Made by a program: the position numbers and the translations under genes. A stretch of DNA of 6,800 nt, taken from positions 1 to 6,800 of the forward strand of contig DASXAP010000262.1 of assembly GCA_036406655.1 (NCBI GenBank), given 5' to 3'. Position 1 is the stretch's first letter, and each line of letters opens with the position of its first letter. The notes beneath the pieces are model-generated. The model worked only from the letters and a program-made list of their open reading frames with translations. It had not been told where the DNA came from and did not search any database. This stretch comes from VAZQ01 sp036406655. GTDB taxonomy: Bacteria > Pseudomonadota > Alphaproteobacteria > Rhizobiales > Xanthobacteraceae. Positions 5,658 through 6,800 of this stretch are shown here, piece after piece.

Positions 5658-5788
5658 CCGTCATGCGCGGGCTTGTTGTCCCGCGCATCCCGATTGACGG
5701 GGCACCATGGTGCCTCATGCATCGGGATGGCCGGGACACGGGGGACCCCGCCGCGCAGGCGCGGCGGGTCCCCGGCCCGGCCATGACT
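5658..5788. repeat. Dispersed palindromic repeat, copy 3, with enlarged right arm
   Basis: The left hairpin is ATGCGCGGG / CCCGCGCAT (5663-5688) with an 8-nt loop, CTTGTTGT. The right stem ATGGCCGGG (5727-5735) pairs with CCCGGCCAT (5776-5784), but its loop is 40 nt instead of 5. That loop contains a second hairpin, GGGGACCC-GCCGC (5741-5754, one bulged C) with GCGGCGGGTCCCC (5761-5773). Between the arms lies a perfect 14-bp palindrome, GGCACCATGGTGCC (5701-5714), bracketed by CCCGAT (5689-5694) and ATCGGG (5721-5726). The whole unit could form a large branched structure. Confidence 0.8.
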
Positions 5789-5812
5789 ACGTTGATTTCA
5801 TTCGATCGGAAA

Positions 5813-5825
5813 ATGCTTTAAGCAT
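5813..5825. promoter_or_regulatory. AT-rich dyad, candidate regulatory site
   Basis: ATGCTT and AAGCAT are perfect inverted arms around a single T, 22 nt after a TTGATT (5792-5797) that might be a -35 box. This is one of the few AT-rich spots in the region and lies about 165 nt upstream of the next gene, so it could belong to that gene's promoter. No firm -10 box can be assigned. Confidence 0.3.
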
Positions 5826-5897
5826 GGGCGAATTTCCCGCGGGCAGTGGCCGAAACGGCACAGCCAAGCGCGGGCCGATCGGATAGCGTCCGCCGAC

Positions 5898-5917
5898 CGG
5901 CCCGGATACCCGGGCCG
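5898..5917. other. Strong hairpin upstream of the small gene
   Basis: CGGCCCGG (5898-5905) pairs perfectly with CCGGGCCG (5910-5917) over a 4-nt loop (ATAC). There is no T-tract. If the transcript of the next gene starts upstream, this would be a stable leader hairpin about 73 nt before its start codon. Confidence 0.45.
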
Positions 5918-5978
5918 AATGTCTCCGATCCGGGTAGCGCATGCACGCGCGGCGCCGCCGTCCTCGCTGCGCTGCAAC

Positions 5979-5985
5979 GGAGGAA
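5979..5985 (+). promoter_or_regulatory. Strong ribosome binding site of the small gene
   Basis: GGAGGAA ends five nt before the ATG at 5991. It is the best Shine-Dalgarno in the window and decides the start against an upstream in-frame ATG at 5919. Confidence 0.8.
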
Positions 5986-5990
5986 GCATC

Positions 5991-6269
5991 ATGATCGCCG
6001 AAGGCCAGGTGTTCAGGGACAAGCGCATCTATCTCGACGGCTCGAGCTTCTATCAATGCACTTTCGAGCGGTGCACGGTCGTGTATTCCGGAACGCTGGG
6101 CTTCGTCCTCGAGAGTCCACAATTCATCGACTGCCGCTGGGAGGTCCAGGGCGCGGCGCGCGAGACGCTGGGATTTCTCCGCGCGCTCTACGCCGGGGGC
6201 GCCCGCGACCTCGTGGAGCAGACCTTCCAGAGCATCCGCAGCGGCACCGGGACCACGCCGCTGACCTGA
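5991..6269 (+). CDS. Small uncharacterised protein, 92 residues
   Basis: I do not recognise a named family. The protein begins MIAEGQVFRDKRIYLDGSSF. Residues 19-49 (SFYQCTFERCTVVYSGTLGFVLESPQFIDCR) have the rhythm of a pentapeptide/beta-helix-like turn pattern, with paired aromatic and cysteine positions (Cys23, Cys28, Cys48): F-x-x-C-x-F-x-x-C-x-V, then F-x-x-C-x-W. A predicted helix follows, ETLGFLRALYAGGARDLVEQTFQSIR (58-83). There is no signal peptide or membrane segment, so it is probably cytoplasmic. The strong Shine-Dalgarno and coherent amphipathic pattern support real coding. It lies 73 nt upstream of the TPR gene on the same strand and may be co-transcribed with it. Confidence 0.7.
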   Translation: MIAEGQVFRDKRIYLDGSSFYQCTFERCTVVYSGTLGFVLESPQFIDCRWEVQGAARETLGFLRALYAGGARDLVEQTFQSIRSGTGTTPLT

Positions 6270-6275
6270 TGGCGG

Positions 6276-6294
6276 GAGCATGCTGCGCATGCTC
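6276..6294. other. Short inverted repeat between the last two genes
   Basis: GAGCATGC (6276-6283) and GCATGCTC (6287-6294) are perfect 8-bp inverted arms around three bases, just after the stop codon of the small gene. No T-run follows. It may be an mRNA hairpin between two co-transcribed genes or a protein-binding dyad. Confidence 0.4.
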
Positions 6295-6342
6295 ACCGCG
6301 CTCTCCCGGACCGCGGATGAGCAGGAGCAGCCATAAGGCGGG

Positions 6343-6800
6343 ATGGCCGAGACCAGGCTGACGGTGCCGGAAGCGCTGGCGCAGGCGATGGCATCGCATC
6401 GCGCCGGCAATCTCGCCGACGCCGAACGCCTCTACCGCAGCATCCTGCAGGCGAGCCCCGAGCATGCCGACGCGCTGCATCTGTTGGGGGTGATCGCGCA
6501 TCAGCGCGGGCGGCACGAGGAGGCCATCCGCCTGATCGACCGGGCGCTGGCGTTCAGGCCGGATTTCGCCGAGGCGCACGGCAACCGCGGCTACATCCTC
6601 GCGGCGCTCAATCGCCATCAGGCGGCGCTGGCGAGCTACGAGCGGGCGCTGGCACTCAAGCCCGACGACGTGGAGGCGCTCAGCCGCCGCGGCAACACCC
6701 TGTGCGCGCTGAACCGTCCGCAGGAGGCGCTGGCGAGCTACGAGCGGGCGCTGGCGCTGCGGCCCGACCACGCCGAGGCGCTCAACAACCGCGGCAGTGC
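6343..6800 (+). CDS. Tetratricopeptide-repeat protein, N-terminal part (runs off the window)
   Basis: The frame is open from the ATG at 6343 to the window end (152 codons). An in-frame TAA at 6334-6336 just upstream limits the start. The visible part is almost wholly TPR: repeat 1 about residues 9-42 (AGNLADAERLYRSILQASPEHADA), repeat 2 43-76 (ALHLLGVIAHQRGRHEEAIRLIDRALAFRPDF), repeat 3 77-110, repeat 4 111-144 and the start of a fifth. Repeats 3 and 4 share ALASYERALAL and keep the small/large residue pattern of TPR helices. No signal peptide is present. Proteins with this N-terminus in alphaproteobacteria often continue into a glycosyltransferase 41/OGT-like, sulfotransferase or methyltransferase domain, but the C-terminus is not in view. 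TPR arrays mediate protein-protein contacts; the partner is unknown. The ribosome binding site (AAGGCGGG, directly before the ATG) is weak. Confidence 0.9.
   Translation, partial: MAETRLTVPEALAQAMASHRAGNLADAERLYRSILQASPEHADALHLLGVIAHQRGRHEEAIRLIDRALAFRPDFAEAHGNRGYILAALNRHQAALASYERALALKPDDVEALSRRGNTLCALNRPQEALASYERALALRPDHAEALNNRGS

Larger units (their letters stand above)
5373..5990. other. Gene-poor stretch of about 620 bp
   Basis: No frame in this stretch gives a recognisable protein; the open frames on both strands are compositional or derived from the palindromic repeat. It holds a terminator-like hairpin (5463-5490), a GC-rich inverted repeat (5506-5536), repeat copy 3 (5658-5788), a small AT-rich dyad (5813-5825), a strong hairpin (5898-5917) and the ribosome binding site of the next gene. 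Confidence 0.55.

Noticed and set aside
5242..5784. Minus-strand frames opposite the antitoxin and repeat copy 3
   Set aside because: They read through the palindromic repeat (DARDNKPAHDGLA) and the antisense of the antitoxin, with no recognisable domain and no ribosome binding site.
2065..5788. The three repeat copies as a CRISPR-like array
   Set aside because: The copies are more than 1.5 kb apart, palindromic, variable and not separated by uniform spacers.
5699..5790. Hairpin in repeat copy 3 (5741-5773) as a transcription terminator
   Set aside because: No T-run follows either side of the stem; it fits better as part of the repeat element.
6280..6336. 18-codon frame (MLRMLTALSR...) between the small gene and the TPR gene, possible leader peptide
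   Set aside because: It is very short, its GGGAG lies only about 2 nt from the ATG, and the start lies inside an inverted repeat; there is nothing to separate it from chance.
6124..6771. Minus-strand 215-codon frame opposite the TPR gene
   Set aside because: Its repeated ARQRLL / RPLVARQR motifs are the reverse-strand reflection of the TPR repeats.

Overview
The window is GC-rich chromosomal DNA that looks alphaproteobacterial (Hyphomicrobiales or Rhodospirillales type). The grounds are the TypA and SucD sequences (SucD has the APPGRRMGHAGA form around the active histidine), an Omp25/Omp31-like barrel protein with an 'ADMRLKAPAPPAPIYSWTG' mature N-terminus, and three copies of the intergenic palindromic repeat that gives spurious 'MAGLVPAIH' peptides in many alphaproteobacterial genomes. 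The species cannot be read from the sequence.

Layout, left to right. A complete typA/bipA GTPase gene lies on the minus strand (114-1940). A divergent intergenic region of about 380 bp follows, holding a likely typA promoter and repeat copy 1. On the plus strand come sucD, the succinyl-CoA ligase alpha subunit, without an adjacent sucC (2324-3208), and a small retropepsin-like clan AA aspartic protease (3322-3747). Repeat copy 2 is next, then an outer-membrane beta-barrel protein with a signal peptide (4074-4916) and a clear intrinsic terminator (4946-4974). A Phd/YefM-type antitoxin (5106-5372) has a near-perfect 20-bp palindrome over its start codon and no recognisable toxin after it. About 620 bp without a credible gene follow (5373-5990), holding a terminator-like hairpin, repeat copy 3 with an enlarged arm, and further dyads. 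The window ends with a small unrecognised protein behind a strong ribosome binding site (5991-6269) and the N-terminal part of a TPR protein that runs off the edge (6343-6800).

The genes do not form an obvious pathway: translation/stress GTPase, TCA-cycle enzyme, protease, surface protein, solitary antitoxin, hypothetical protein and TPR protein. Most look like single-gene units separated by repeats or terminators. I see no CRISPR array, tRNA, rRNA, integrase or transposase, and no convincing new multi-gene system. The items most worth a second look are the antitoxin with its start-codon operator and missing toxin, the structure-preserving variation among the repeat hairpins, the paired cysteines in the outer-membrane protein, and the sucD gene detached from sucC.
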